Notes under the pieces: generated by a model
Databases searched by the model: none
Told to the model about the DNA's origin: nothing
Seen by the model: the letters and a program-made list of their open reading frames with translations, nothing else
Assembly (NCBI GenBank): GCA_902373545.1
Contig: CABKMZ010000052.1
Span: forward strand, 1 to 12,561
DNA: 12,561 nt
Source: an uncultured Actinomyces sp.
GTDB taxonomy: Bacteria; Actinomycetota; Actinomycetes; Actinomycetales; Actinomycetaceae
Direction of reading: 5' to 3'
In this document: in pieces, positions 6,186-12,381 of the stretch
Position numbering within the stretch: position 1 is the first letter of the stretch
How the letters are laid out: each line of letters opens with the position of its first letter
Translations under genes and position numbers: made by a program

Positions 6186-8777
6186 CTACTTCGCCGTGCG
6201 CAGCCGCAGCGAGTTGAGGACCACGAACACCGACGAGCAGGCCATCGCGGCGCTCGCCAGCATGGGTGAGAGCAGGCCCGCGATCGCGAGCGGCACCATC
6301 AACACGTTGTAGAAGAACGCCCAGAACAGGTTTTCCTTGATGATGCGCAGGGTGCGGCGCGAGACGCGGATCGCGGTCGCCGCCGAGGTCAGAGACGAGT
6401 TCATGAGCGTCATGTCCGCGACCTCGATCGCCACGTCCGTGCCCGAGCCCATCGCGATGCCCAGGCCCTTCGCGCTCGCCTGCGCGAGGGCGGCCGCGTC
6501 GTTCACGCCGTCGCCGACCATCGCGACCGTGCGGCCCTCGGCCTGCAGGTCGGCGACAGTGTCGCGCTTGCCGTCGGGCAGGACTCCCGCGATGACGCGC
6601 TCGATGCCCACCTGACGCGCGACGTGTTGGGCCGCGGCCTCGTTGTCGCCCGTCAGGAGGATCGGCTCGATGCCGAGTTCGCGCAGCTGAGCAATCGCAT
6701 CAGCCGACGACTCCTTGACGGTGTCGCGCACGACGAGAGCGGCGATCGCGCGACCCTCGACGCGCTCGGGAATCACCAGGGACGAGGCCGGGGCGCCCTC
6801 CCGCTCTCCGGTGCCCTGGTCGGTGGTGCCTCGGGTGGGGGTACCGGTATCCCGATCCGCGTTGCTGCCAGCCGCGGGTGCGCCATCGGCGGTCGCGGCC
6901 TCGCTGCGCGAGGTGATCTGGCCGGAGTACCCTGCCGCGGCCACGACGGCCTCGAGCTCTTCGTCGCTGTGCGGCGCGGTGAGCGTGATGCGCGCGGATT
7001 CGGTGGCGAGGTTTACCTCGGCGCTCACGCCGTCGAGTTTGCCGAGCTTGCGTTCGACGCGGCGCACGCAGGACGCGCAGGTCATGCCGCCCACGCTCAT
7101 GGTGAGGGTCGCGAGGGGCAGCTCGGCGTCCGGGCCGGGGAGTGCGACGGATCCGGCGGTGGCCTGCGGGGTCGTGATGGCCGAGTCGGCGGTCACGCGC
7201 GCGGCGCCGGGGCCGTCAGTGCGAGATTCTGCGGAACCCAGGTTCGGTGCGAGGGCCGCGACAACGGCGGAGGCGCCCGAGGCCTCGGCCTCGCGCACGG
7301 CATCGAGGAGGGAAGTGGGCACGTCGATGCCCAGGGATGCCAGCCACGACGGGCGGCCGACCAGCACGCCGCCGCGGGCGGTGAGGCCGACGACGCCGAG
7401 TCCGGGCTGGTTCGCGAACGCGGTCACGGGGACGAGAGAGATACCTCGGGAGGATGCGCCCGACGTGATCGCGCGGGCGACGGGGTGTTCGGAGAGGGAC
7501 TCGACGGAGGCGGCGAGGGACAGGGCCGAGGCCTCGTCCACCTCGGGGGAGCCGCCCGCGGAGGGAACTGCAACAGACTCAAGCGACATGACGCCCGTGG
7601 TGACCGTGCCCGTCTTGTCCAGGAGCATGGTGTCGATCGACCGGGTCTGTTCGAGGATTTCCGCGTTCTTGATGAGGATGCCGAGCTGCGAGGCACGTCC
7701 CGACCCGACGAGGATCGCGGTCGGTGTGGCCAGGCCGAGCGCGCACGGGCATGCGACGACGAGGACGGCGACGGCCGCCGTGAACGCGGCCTGCACGCTG
7801 CCGCCCGCGAGCAGCCAGCCGACGAGGGTCAGCAGGGAAACAAGGATGACGATGGGCACGAACACGCCCGAAATCTGGTCCGCGAGGCGCTGGACGGGTG
7901 CCTTGCCTGCCTGGGCCTCGGCAACCATGCGCCCGATTTGTGCGAGCGTCGTGTCCGAGCCGACGCACGTGGCGCGCACCAGCAGGGATCCCCACGTGTT
8001 GACGGTCGCGCCCGTCACCGCGTCGCCGGGGGACGCGTCCACGGGCACGGACTCGCCGGTCAGGAGGGAGGTATCCAGGGCGGAGGCCCCCTCGACGATG
8101 ATGCCGTCGGTCGCTACCTTCTCGCCCGGGCGCACCGCGAAGAGGTCGCCGACCTGCAGGGACGCGGCAGGCACGACGCTCTCCGTGCGCTCGCCGGTCT
8201 CGGGGTCGATGCGCACGAGCGTTGCCTCCTTCGCGCCCATGCGCAGCAGCGAACGCAGCGCGTCGCCCGCGCGGTAGCGTGCGCGTGCCTCCAGGTAGCG
8301 GCCCGTCAGCAGGAACACGACGATCATGCACGCGCCCTCGAAGTAGATCTCCGCATGACCCGCGTGCGCTGCGCGCGGGATCAGGCTCATCTGCATGCGC
8401 ATGCCGAGCATCCCGGCACCGCCCCACAGGAGTGCCCACCAGCTCCACAGCGTCGAGGAGATGACGCCGAGGGAGACCAGTGTGTCCATCGTCGTCGACC
8501 CGTGGCGGCCGGCCGCGAATGCCGCCCGGTGGAACGGCCACGCGCCCCACGTGACCACCGGGATCGAGGCGGCCGCGACGACCCACTGCCACCCGGTGAA
8601 CTGCCAGGCGGGCACCATCGACAGGAACATCGCGAGGACGCCCAGGGGCGCGGAGACGATGAGGCGGCGGCGCAGGTCGGCGGCGTGGGCGCGGGTGCCC
8701 TCGCCCACCTGGGGGCTGGGGGCCGAGGCTGGGGTGGCCTTGGCGGAAGTAGTGACGGTTACGGATGTCGTGGACAT
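6186..8777 (-). CDS. copA: Copper-exporting P1B-type ATPase with an internally placed HMA domain
   Basis: This 863-residue membrane pump exports Cu(I) using ATP. Landmarks are the helices in 38-158, actuator motif TGES (240-243), CPC metal site (343-345), phosphorylation motif DKTGT (Asp387), SEHP loop (429-432), TGDN (709-712), GDGVND (755-760), and the Cu(I) signatures N-x6-YN (816-824) and M-x2-SS (845-849). Copper specificity is supported by these and by csoR and copZ next door. The oddity is that the N-terminus (1-37) has no metal-binding domain. The only HMA domain, with MTCASC (565-570, domain about 557-621), lies between the ends of an N-domain strand (ASAVVAAL, ending at 509) and its partner strand (GRAIAAL, from 675). 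Low-complexity linkers flank it. The start codon has GGAGGG at 8788-8783. Confidence 0.93.
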   Translation of the reverse strand: MSTTSVTVTTSAKATPASAPSPQVGEGTRAHAADLRRRLIVSAPLGVLAMFLSMVPAWQFTGWQWVVAAASIPVVTWGAWPFHRAAFAAGRHGSTTMDTLVSLGVISSTLWSWWALLWGGAGMLGMRMQMSLIPRAAHAGHAEIYFEGACMIVVFLLTGRYLEARARYRAGDALRSLLRMGAKEATLVRIDPETGERTESVVPAASLQVGDLFAVRPGEKVATDGIIVEGASALDTSLLTGESVPVDASPGDAVTGATVNTWGSLLVRATCVGSDTTLAQIGRMVAEAQAGKAPVQRLADQISGVFVPIVILVSLLTLVGWLLAGGSVQAAFTAAVAVLVVACPCALGLATPTAILVGSGRASQLGILIKNAEILEQTRSIDTMLLDKTGTVTTGVMSLESVAVPSAGGSPEVDEASALSLAASVESLSEHPVARAITSGASSRGISLVPVTAFANQPGLGVVGLTARGGVLVGRPSWLASLGIDVPTSLLDAVREAEASGASAVVAALAPNLGSAESRTDGPGAARVTADSAITTPQATAGSVALPGPDAELPLATLTMSVGGMTCASCVRRVERKLGKLDGVSAEVNLATESARITLTAPHSDEELEAVVAAAGYSGQITSRSEAATADGAPAAGSNADRDTGTPTRGTTDQGTGEREGAPASSLVIPERVEGRAIAALVVRDTVKESSADAIAQLRELGIEPILLTGDNEAAAQHVARQVGIERVIAGVLPDGKRDTVADLQAEGRTVAMVGDGVNDAAALAQASAKGLGIAMGSGTDVAIEVADMTLMNSSLTSAATAIRVSRRTLRIIKENLFWAFFYNVLMVPLAIAGLLSPMLASAAMACSSVFVVLNSLRLRTAK
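6781..6793 (+). repeat. Exact copy of the 13-mer GACGAGGCCGGGG
   Basis: The copy is read on the plus strand, inside copA at the linker that rejoins the inserted HMA segment to the ATPase core (encoding APASS). Confidence 0.75.
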
Positions 8778-8780
8778 GGG

Positions 8781-8795
8781 TACCCTCCGGGGGTA
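8781..8795. promoter_or_regulatory. CsoR-like operator in front of copA
   Basis: TACCC-TCCGG-GGGTA matches the G-tract pseudo-palindrome bound by copper-sensing CsoR repressors, and has the same arms and spacing as the site at csoR. It lies three bases before the copA start and contains the copA Shine-Dalgarno (8783-8788). It implies that copA can be controlled separately from csoR-copZ. Confidence 0.75.
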
Positions 8796-8813
8796 TGTAA
8801 AGAGCGAAAGGAA

Positions 8814-8843
8814 ACGAGGCCGGGGAAGGAACCCCGGCCTCGT
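8814..8843 (-). terminator. Hairpin between copZ and copA
   Basis: ACGAGGCCGGGG (8814-8825) pairs perfectly with CCCCGGCCTCGT (8832-8843) around a six-base loop. On the minus strand it is followed by the T-rich TTTCCTTTCGCTCTTT. It lies 19 bases after the copZ stop and could end or attenuate the csoR-copZ transcript. Both arms are copies of the repeated 13-mer. Confidence 0.75.
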
Positions 8844-8844
8844 C
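8832..8844 (-). repeat. Exact copy of the 13-mer, right arm of the copZ-copA hairpin
   Basis: CCCCGGCCTCGTC is the reverse complement of the 13-mer. Its partner arm (8813-8825) is a one-mismatch copy on the plus strand. This is the only exact copy outside a gene. Confidence 0.75.
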
Positions 8845-8862
8845 GTTGAGGCGTGGAAATCC

Positions 8863-9108
8863 TCAGAAGTCGCGCGAGATGCCGACCAGCTTGAAGCCGG
8901 CCTCGGACACCGCGTCGCTCAGCGCCGCGTCGTCCAGGGGGGTGTCGGTCAGGACGGTCACCTTGGAGGTGGCGCCCGAGTTGAGGATGACGTCGACGTT
9001 CTTGACGCCGGGGATCTCGCTCAGCTCTTCGCTGACGCTCATCACGCAGTGGCCGCAGGTCATGCCGTCGACGGACAGCTCGATGGTGCGATCGATTTCG
9101 GTGGTCAT
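8863..9108 (-). CDS. copZ: CopZ-type copper chaperone (HMA domain protein)
   Basis: This 81-residue single-domain protein has the ferredoxin-like HMA fold. The Cu(I)-binding loop is DGMTCGHC with Cys18 and Cys21, followed by the usual helix and the IPGVKNVDV strand (32-40) and a conserved C-terminal SEAGF (68-72). It carries Cu(I) in the cytosol to the exporter CopA and can exchange copper with CsoR. It starts 15 bases after the csoR stop with AAGGAG ahead of ATG 9108, so the two form one operon. The size is normal for the family, with a slightly extended N-terminus. An 85-base gap with a hairpin separates it from copA. Confidence 0.92.
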   Translation of the reverse strand: MTTEIDRTIELSVDGMTCGHCVMSVSEELSEIPGVKNVDVILNSGATSKVTVLTDTPLDDAALSDAVSEAGFKLVGISRDF

Positions 9109-9123
9109 GGTGTCTCCTTGTGG

Positions 9124-9414
9124 TTAGGACTTGATGAGGCGCGCGATGGCCGCGGCCGCCTCGTCGACTTTGGCCTGCGCGGCCTCGTCGGATTCGCGCG
9201 CCGCCGTGACGACGCAGTGGTTCATGTGGTCTTTGAGCAGGTTGACTGCGACGGAATCGAGCGCGGACTGAACGGCCGAGACCTGCGTGAGGATGTCAAT
9301 GCAGTAATCGCCCTGCGAGATCATGCGCTGTAGGCCGCGTACCTGGCCCTCGATACGGCGCAGGCGCGTGAGGTGATTCTCGGTGTTGCCGTGGTAGCCG
9401 TGCTCGTTGCTCAT
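9124..9414 (-). CDS. csoR: CsoR copper-sensing transcriptional repressor
   Basis: This 96-residue all-helical CsoR/RcnR-family repressor contains RLRRIEGQVRGLQRMI (17-32), the family hallmark. The Cu(I) ligands are present: Cys38 in DYCIDIL, then His63 and Cys67 in DHMNHC, the C-H-C set that defines the copper-sensing branch. Apo-CsoR binds G-tract operators and releases them when Cu(I) binds. Such operators sit in its own promoter and in front of copA. I chose ATG 9414 because it follows the -10 element by seven bases and leaves a family-sized protein. A longer in-frame opening from 9543 would add 43 residues and read through the promoter and operator. The gene is first in csoR-copZ and is probably autoregulated. 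Confidence 0.93.
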   Translation of the reverse strand: MSNEHGYHGNTENHLTRLRRIEGQVRGLQRMISQGDYCIDILTQVSAVQSALDSVAVNLLKDHMNHCVVTAARESDEAAQAKVDEAAAAIARLIKS

Positions 9415-9421
9415 GGAAGTG

Positions 9422-9450
9422 AGAGTACCCCTAGGGGGTATCCGTGTCAA
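9422..9450 (-). promoter_or_regulatory. csoR-copZ promoter, leaderless
   Basis: TTGACA (9450-9445), a 17-base spacer and TACTCT (9427-9422) form a near-consensus promoter. Seven bases follow and then the csoR ATG, with no Shine-Dalgarno, so the transcript probably starts at the start codon. The CsoR operator fills nearly the whole spacer. Confidence 0.8.
9426..9440. promoter_or_regulatory. CsoR-like operator in the csoR promoter
   Basis: TACCC-CTAGG-GGGTA, centred on the perfect palindrome CCCCTAGGGG (9428-9437), lies between the -35 and -10 elements. It has the same arms and spacing as the copA site. CsoR bound here would block RNA polymerase. Confidence 0.85.
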
Positions 9451-9541
9451 GGGGTTCCGAGTGTTCACCGAGCGACCTCGTCTCGCGTTTCGCTCGCCAA
9501 CCCCCGTAGTGTGGAGCCTGGACGGACCATGAGGAGGGCAC

Positions 9542-11023
9542 ATGAAGCGACGCTCACGCCGACGCTACCGTGCGATCCGCCGCGTCCCCCAGGCATACCC
9601 GGGCCTCTACCTGCGCCTCAAAGTCGCCCCTGTCCTGCCCGCGCTCGCGGCAACGGTCGCCGTCGGCAGCCTCGCTGAAATCCCGGCGCTCCCCAAAACC
9701 ATCCGTGCCCGCGCCCGCGCTGCCTCGGATGACATGGGCACATCGATCTCGGAAAAAACCCAGCGCATCTTCTTCGATACCCCTGGCCTGGACACGCTCC
9801 TCATCCGCTCCCTCGCGCACGTCGCACGGCGCACCGCGAGCGTCGGGCGCGTGTGGGCACGCGCGGTCGTTGCGGTCGGTGCTGACAAGGACGGGCGCAT
9901 GGCTCGCATGCTGCCCCTCATCCCCAGGCGCGGATACGACGCCCTCATGACCGGCATGCTGACGGTCGGCACGGCAGTTGGCGCGCTGCGTGGCGGTGCC
10001 GTTCACGTGAATCTCCTGCGCGACTCCGAGGCCGACCCAGCCTTCCAGGACCCGCTCCCCGGCCACCCCGAGGCACAGATCCGCCGCGTCGATCCTCCTT
10101 CGATCCTGTCCGATATGTGCGCCGACATCGACGAACTCTACTGGTCTCGCACCATCGGCCCCGCCGTCAAGATCACGCGCGTCGGCGAGGACGAGGCGCG
10201 CCGCTGGCTCCTCTCCCTGGTTGGCACCCAGTCCATGACCTTCCGTTCAACAAACAACCCAGCCGATATAGAGACGAATATTCGTCTTATGCTCGGCCTG
10301 GAGAGCGCGATGAGCGTCGGCGTCGTGAGCGCCCTGCACGCCGCCATGGAACGTGACGGCGTGCCACGCGAGCAATGGACGCGCGAACCCATCCTCATCT
10401 GCGGCCACTCCCAGGGTGGGATTGTCGCCGCCGCGCTCGCCTCCATCCCGCCGGACGAGGCCGGGGTCAATGTCGGCGGCATCCTGTCCACGGGTGGCCC
10501 CAACCGCCGTATCCGTGTGCGCCCCGACGTGGTGATCGTCGCCGTCAACCACGACCAGGACGTCATGCCGAGCTTCGACGGCTCGCCCGACCGCGCCCCC
10601 GACCGGCGCGTCACCGTCGGGCGTAGCCTCGTGAGGCCTCGGACCCGCCCCCTCTACTATGCGCACTCCTCCTCGACCTACACGGAGACCGTGCGCCTCC
10701 TCGAGCGCAAGGTGCGCGTGACCCCGTGGGGTCGGCTGGCCTCGTCGATGGCGGCGCTGCAGGATTTCCTGCCCACCCCGGGGGAGTCCACGCGCGTCAT
10801 GCACTACGAGATCTGGCAGGACCTCCTGACACCCACCGCCGACGCCGCGTGGGACACGGTCGCCGCGCTCGAACGCGGCGGCGCGTACACGGCCGCCACC
10901 TATCCCATGGACTACGTGACCACGGTGCCGCGCCTACCGCGCGTCGCCCGCGCGAGGCGTCGGCGCGCCTCTGCCTTCTCCGCCCTCTCCCGGCTCATTC
11001 CCATCAGAAAGGACCGCTCATGA
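9542..11023 (+). CDS. Alpha/beta-hydrolase-fold protein (putative lipase/esterase)
   Basis: This 493-residue protein has a serine-hydrolase nucleophile elbow, ILICGHSQGG, with Ser290 after strand REPILI. A plausible acid is Asp338 or Asp340 in AVNHDQDVMPSFDG (334-347), and a plausible His is His421 in VMHYEIW. That order and spacing fit a lipase-like Ser-Asp-His triad. The N-terminus is very basic (MKRRSRRRYR), with a moderately hydrophobic stretch at about 28-50 that may be a membrane-associated segment. The C-terminus is again basic. ADIETNIRLMLGLESA (241-256) precedes a helix that packs before the elbow. The substrate is unknown. The start follows GAGGAGGG at 9531-9538. The stop overlaps the start of the next gene (ATGA), so the two proteins are likely partners. 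No named family beyond the fold is claimed. Confidence 0.7.
   Translation: MKRRSRRRYRAIRRVPQAYPGLYLRLKVAPVLPALAATVAVGSLAEIPALPKTIRARARAASDDMGTSISEKTQRIFFDTPGLDTLLIRSLAHVARRTASVGRVWARAVVAVGADKDGRMARMLPLIPRRGYDALMTGMLTVGTAVGALRGGAVHVNLLRDSEADPAFQDPLPGHPEAQIRRVDPPSILSDMCADIDELYWSRTIGPAVKITRVGEDEARRWLLSLVGTQSMTFRSTNNPADIETNIRLMLGLESAMSVGVVSALHAAMERDGVPREQWTREPILICGHSQGGIVAAALASIPPDEAGVNVGGILSTGGPNRRIRVRPDVVIVAVNHDQDVMPSFDGSPDRAPDRRVTVGRSLVRPRTRPLYYAHSSSTYTETVRLLERKVRVTPWGRLASSMAALQDFLPTPGESTRVMHYEIWQDLLTPTADAAWDTVAALERGGAYTAATYPMDYVTTVPRLPRVARARRRRASAFSALSRLIPIRKDRS
10454..10466 (+). repeat. Exact copy of the 13-mer GACGAGGCCGGGG
   Basis: The copy lies inside the hydrolase gene, encoding DEAG shortly after the nucleophile helix. 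Confidence 0.75.
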
Positions 11024-11685
11024 CCGAGCATTACGCCCCCCTGCGCGAGGTGCGCCGCTGGATGCGCGTCTCGACCCCCGTGAACAAGGCCGCCGCGTCC
11101 GGCCTGCGCGGTCAACTCCCGCAGATTGCCGGGCCGCTCGTGATCGGCGCGCTCGGCGTGGGTGCGATTGGTGCCGGCATCGCGTGGCGAGCCCTGGCTT
11201 CAACGCGGGGAACCGGGCGCACGCAGCGCTTCGCGGAGCTGGCCTCGTCCGCGCTGGAGGCCGCCTTCCCGGAGACGTTCATCGACGAGGCCGGGGTTGG
11301 CCCCGGTGAACGCGGTTCCAGTGAGCGCCGCGTCGTCAACGTCGAGGTTGGTGAGGGCTTCGGTCGCCCATCCCTGGTGTCCATTGACGTGGTTGCACCG
11401 GCCTCGGATGAGTTAGCGAATCTGGAGGTCGCGACGGAGGCGCTGGACGCGCTCACTCGCGCGGTGTGGAACAATGCCGAAATGGCACCGGTCAGTGTTC
11501 GCGCCCGCGTCCTCATCGCACGCGGTGATGCGGATTCATCGGCGGACGCCCGGGTGGTGCCCGGTGCGCAGACCGAAACGGTGGCCGACATGGCGGTGCT
11601 GGGCTTCGAAGACGAGATTGCACGTCCCGACGAGCTTTACGCGCGCTATGGCGCGCCCGACTGCGACCCTGCCTGGAGGCCGTGA
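11020..11685 (+). CDS. Single-helix membrane protein of unknown function, coupled to the hydrolase
   Basis: I do not recognise this 221-residue protein. It has a basic, amphipathic N-terminal region (1-33), one Gly/Ala-rich transmembrane helix (about 36-58), a variable stretch (about 85-103), and a soluble domain with strand-helix alternation. That domain runs VVNVEVGEGFGRPSLVSIDV (105-124), a helix at 129-152, then VSVRARVLIA (158-167), and is probably a small alpha/beta fold. The ATG overlaps the hydrolase stop by four bases and has AAAGGA upstream, so it is co-translated with the hydrolase. A role as membrane anchor or accessory subunit for the hydrolase is an inference from this coupling only. 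A copy of the 13-mer falls at IDEAGV (88-93). Confidence 0.75.
   Translation: MTEHYAPLREVRRWMRVSTPVNKAAASGLRGQLPQIAGPLVIGALGVGAIGAGIAWRALASTRGTGRTQRFAELASSALEAAFPETFIDEAGVGPGERGSSERRVVNVEVGEGFGRPSLVSIDVVAPASDELANLEVATEALDALTRAVWNNAEMAPVSVRARVLIARGDADSSADARVVPGAQTETVADMAVLGFEDEIARPDELYARYGAPDCDPAWRP
11284..11296 (+). repeat. Exact copy of the 13-mer GACGAGGCCGGGG
   Basis: The copy lies inside the single-helix membrane protein gene, encoding DEAG at the edge of its variable stretch. Confidence 0.75.
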
Positions 11686-11727
11686 CCTTCGATAGGACAG
11701 AGTGCCTCCGCTTTTGTGGATGTGATG

Positions 11728-11762
11728 GAGCCCCCAGCAGGACTGCTGGGGGCTCTCTTGTT
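11728..11762 (+). terminator. Intrinsic terminator of the hydrolase operon
   Basis: GAGCCCCCAGC and GCTGGGGGCTC form an 11-bp GC-rich stem with a six-base loop (11728-11755), followed by TCTTGTT. It lies 42 bases after the stop of the plus-strand operon and between convergent genes. The T-rich side favours plus-strand termination. Confidence 0.85.
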
Positions 11763-11767
11763 CCGGC

Positions 11768-12091
11768 TCAGCTAATGACCTCGATGTCGCGTAGGTACAC
11801 CACGGGGTTACGTGAATTGGGGCGCCGGATCTTCTTTCCGATCAGCTCCTCATGTTTGGCTGGGAGGTCACTCGGGATAATGGAGATGCGGCCGCTTCCC
11901 TCGTCTAGATCCTTCTCAACGCCAGCGACGCGAGTAACCGCCTTGACCGTATCGTTCTTGTCGAGCACAAGTAGTTCAGCGCAGTCGATGATGCGTGCTG
12001 CACTGGCCTTCCACCACTTACGTCCACGTTCAAGCCAATCATCCGCGTTAACTTCGTTGACTCGGATAACGACGATTTCCTGATGCGCCAT
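11768..12091 (-). CDS. Small orphan protein of unknown function
   Basis: This 107-residue soluble protein is one I do not recognise. It reads as a compact alpha/beta domain: strand EIVVIRVN (5-12), helix with WLERGRKWWKASAARI (19-34), strands AELLVLDKNDTVKAVTRVAGV (about 38-58) and RISIIP (68-73), and a C-terminal NPVVYLRDIEVI (95-106). The pattern of an aromatic-basic helix, paired strands and a final NPVxYL strand is reminiscent of small PUA/EVE-like nucleic-acid-binding domains, but that is a guess. ATG 12091 has AAAGGAAA upstream. Base composition and codon use are clearly less GC-rich than in neighbouring genes, which suggests recent acquisition. Its promoter is covered by a long palindrome, so a dedicated repressor is expected, though none is encoded next to it. 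Confidence 0.72.
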   Translation of the reverse strand: MAHQEIVVIRVNEVNADDWLERGRKWWKASAARIIDCAELLVLDKNDTVKAVTRVAGVEKDLDEGSGRISIIPSDLPAKHEELIGKKIRRPNSRNPVVYLRDIEVIS

Positions 12092-12136
12092 GACTGTTTC
12101 CTTTCTTGGAGGATTGAAGCTGACCTTGATGCTTAG

Positions 12137-12166
12137 CTTCTTATACTTCTATTAAAGTATAAGAAG
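12137..12166. promoter_or_regulatory. Palindromic operator over the orphan gene's promoter
   Basis: CTTCTTATACTT (12137-12148) and AAGTATAAGAAG (12155-12166) are perfect 12-bp inverted arms around CTATTA. On the minus strand a promoter is visible as TTGCAC (12179-12174), 17 bases, then TTTAAT (12156-12151), so the palindrome spans the spacer, the -10 and the start region. It is the most AT-rich stretch of the window. Confidence 0.65.
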
Positions 12167-12321
12167 TATGGGGGTGCAACTCATGATTCAGTTTGTGCGA
12201 GGAGTAAATCTTGGTGTCGATGGTGAGAAGGACTCTGCGCATAGTTCGAGGGTTGTCGTGTCAACCATCTGGTTGTATAGCCCTGACAACACTCCGCCCC
12301 GCCTCGTCGATCCAGGGCAGA

Positions 12322-12368
12322 AACGACAAAGGGCGGCGAGGCGCGGACCAACCGCGCACCCGCCGCCC
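12322..12368 (-). terminator. Intrinsic terminator of purB
   Basis: GGGCGGCG (12331-12338) and CGCCGCCC (12361-12368) pair as an outer stem, with GCGCGG/CCGCGC as an inner stem. On the minus strand the hairpin is followed by TTTGTCGTTTCT. It lies 13 bases after the purB stop. Confidence 0.85.
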
Positions 12369-12381
12369 CAGCCGATAGGAC

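Noticed and set aside
6186..8777. copA read as two fused or frameshifted genes
   Set aside because: The frame is continuous, and the residues on each side of the insert align to adjacent strands of the same ATPase domain, so it is an insertion into one protein.
6624..8849. A 741-codon open frame on the plus strand opposite copA
   Set aside because: It is antisense to a gene with all P-type ATPase motifs, and its Gly/Arg/His-rich product has no domain. Long antisense frames are expected in GC-rich DNA.
9415..9543. N-terminal extension of CsoR from an upstream ATG
   Set aside because: It would translate the csoR promoter and operator, and the extra 43 residues do not resemble the family.
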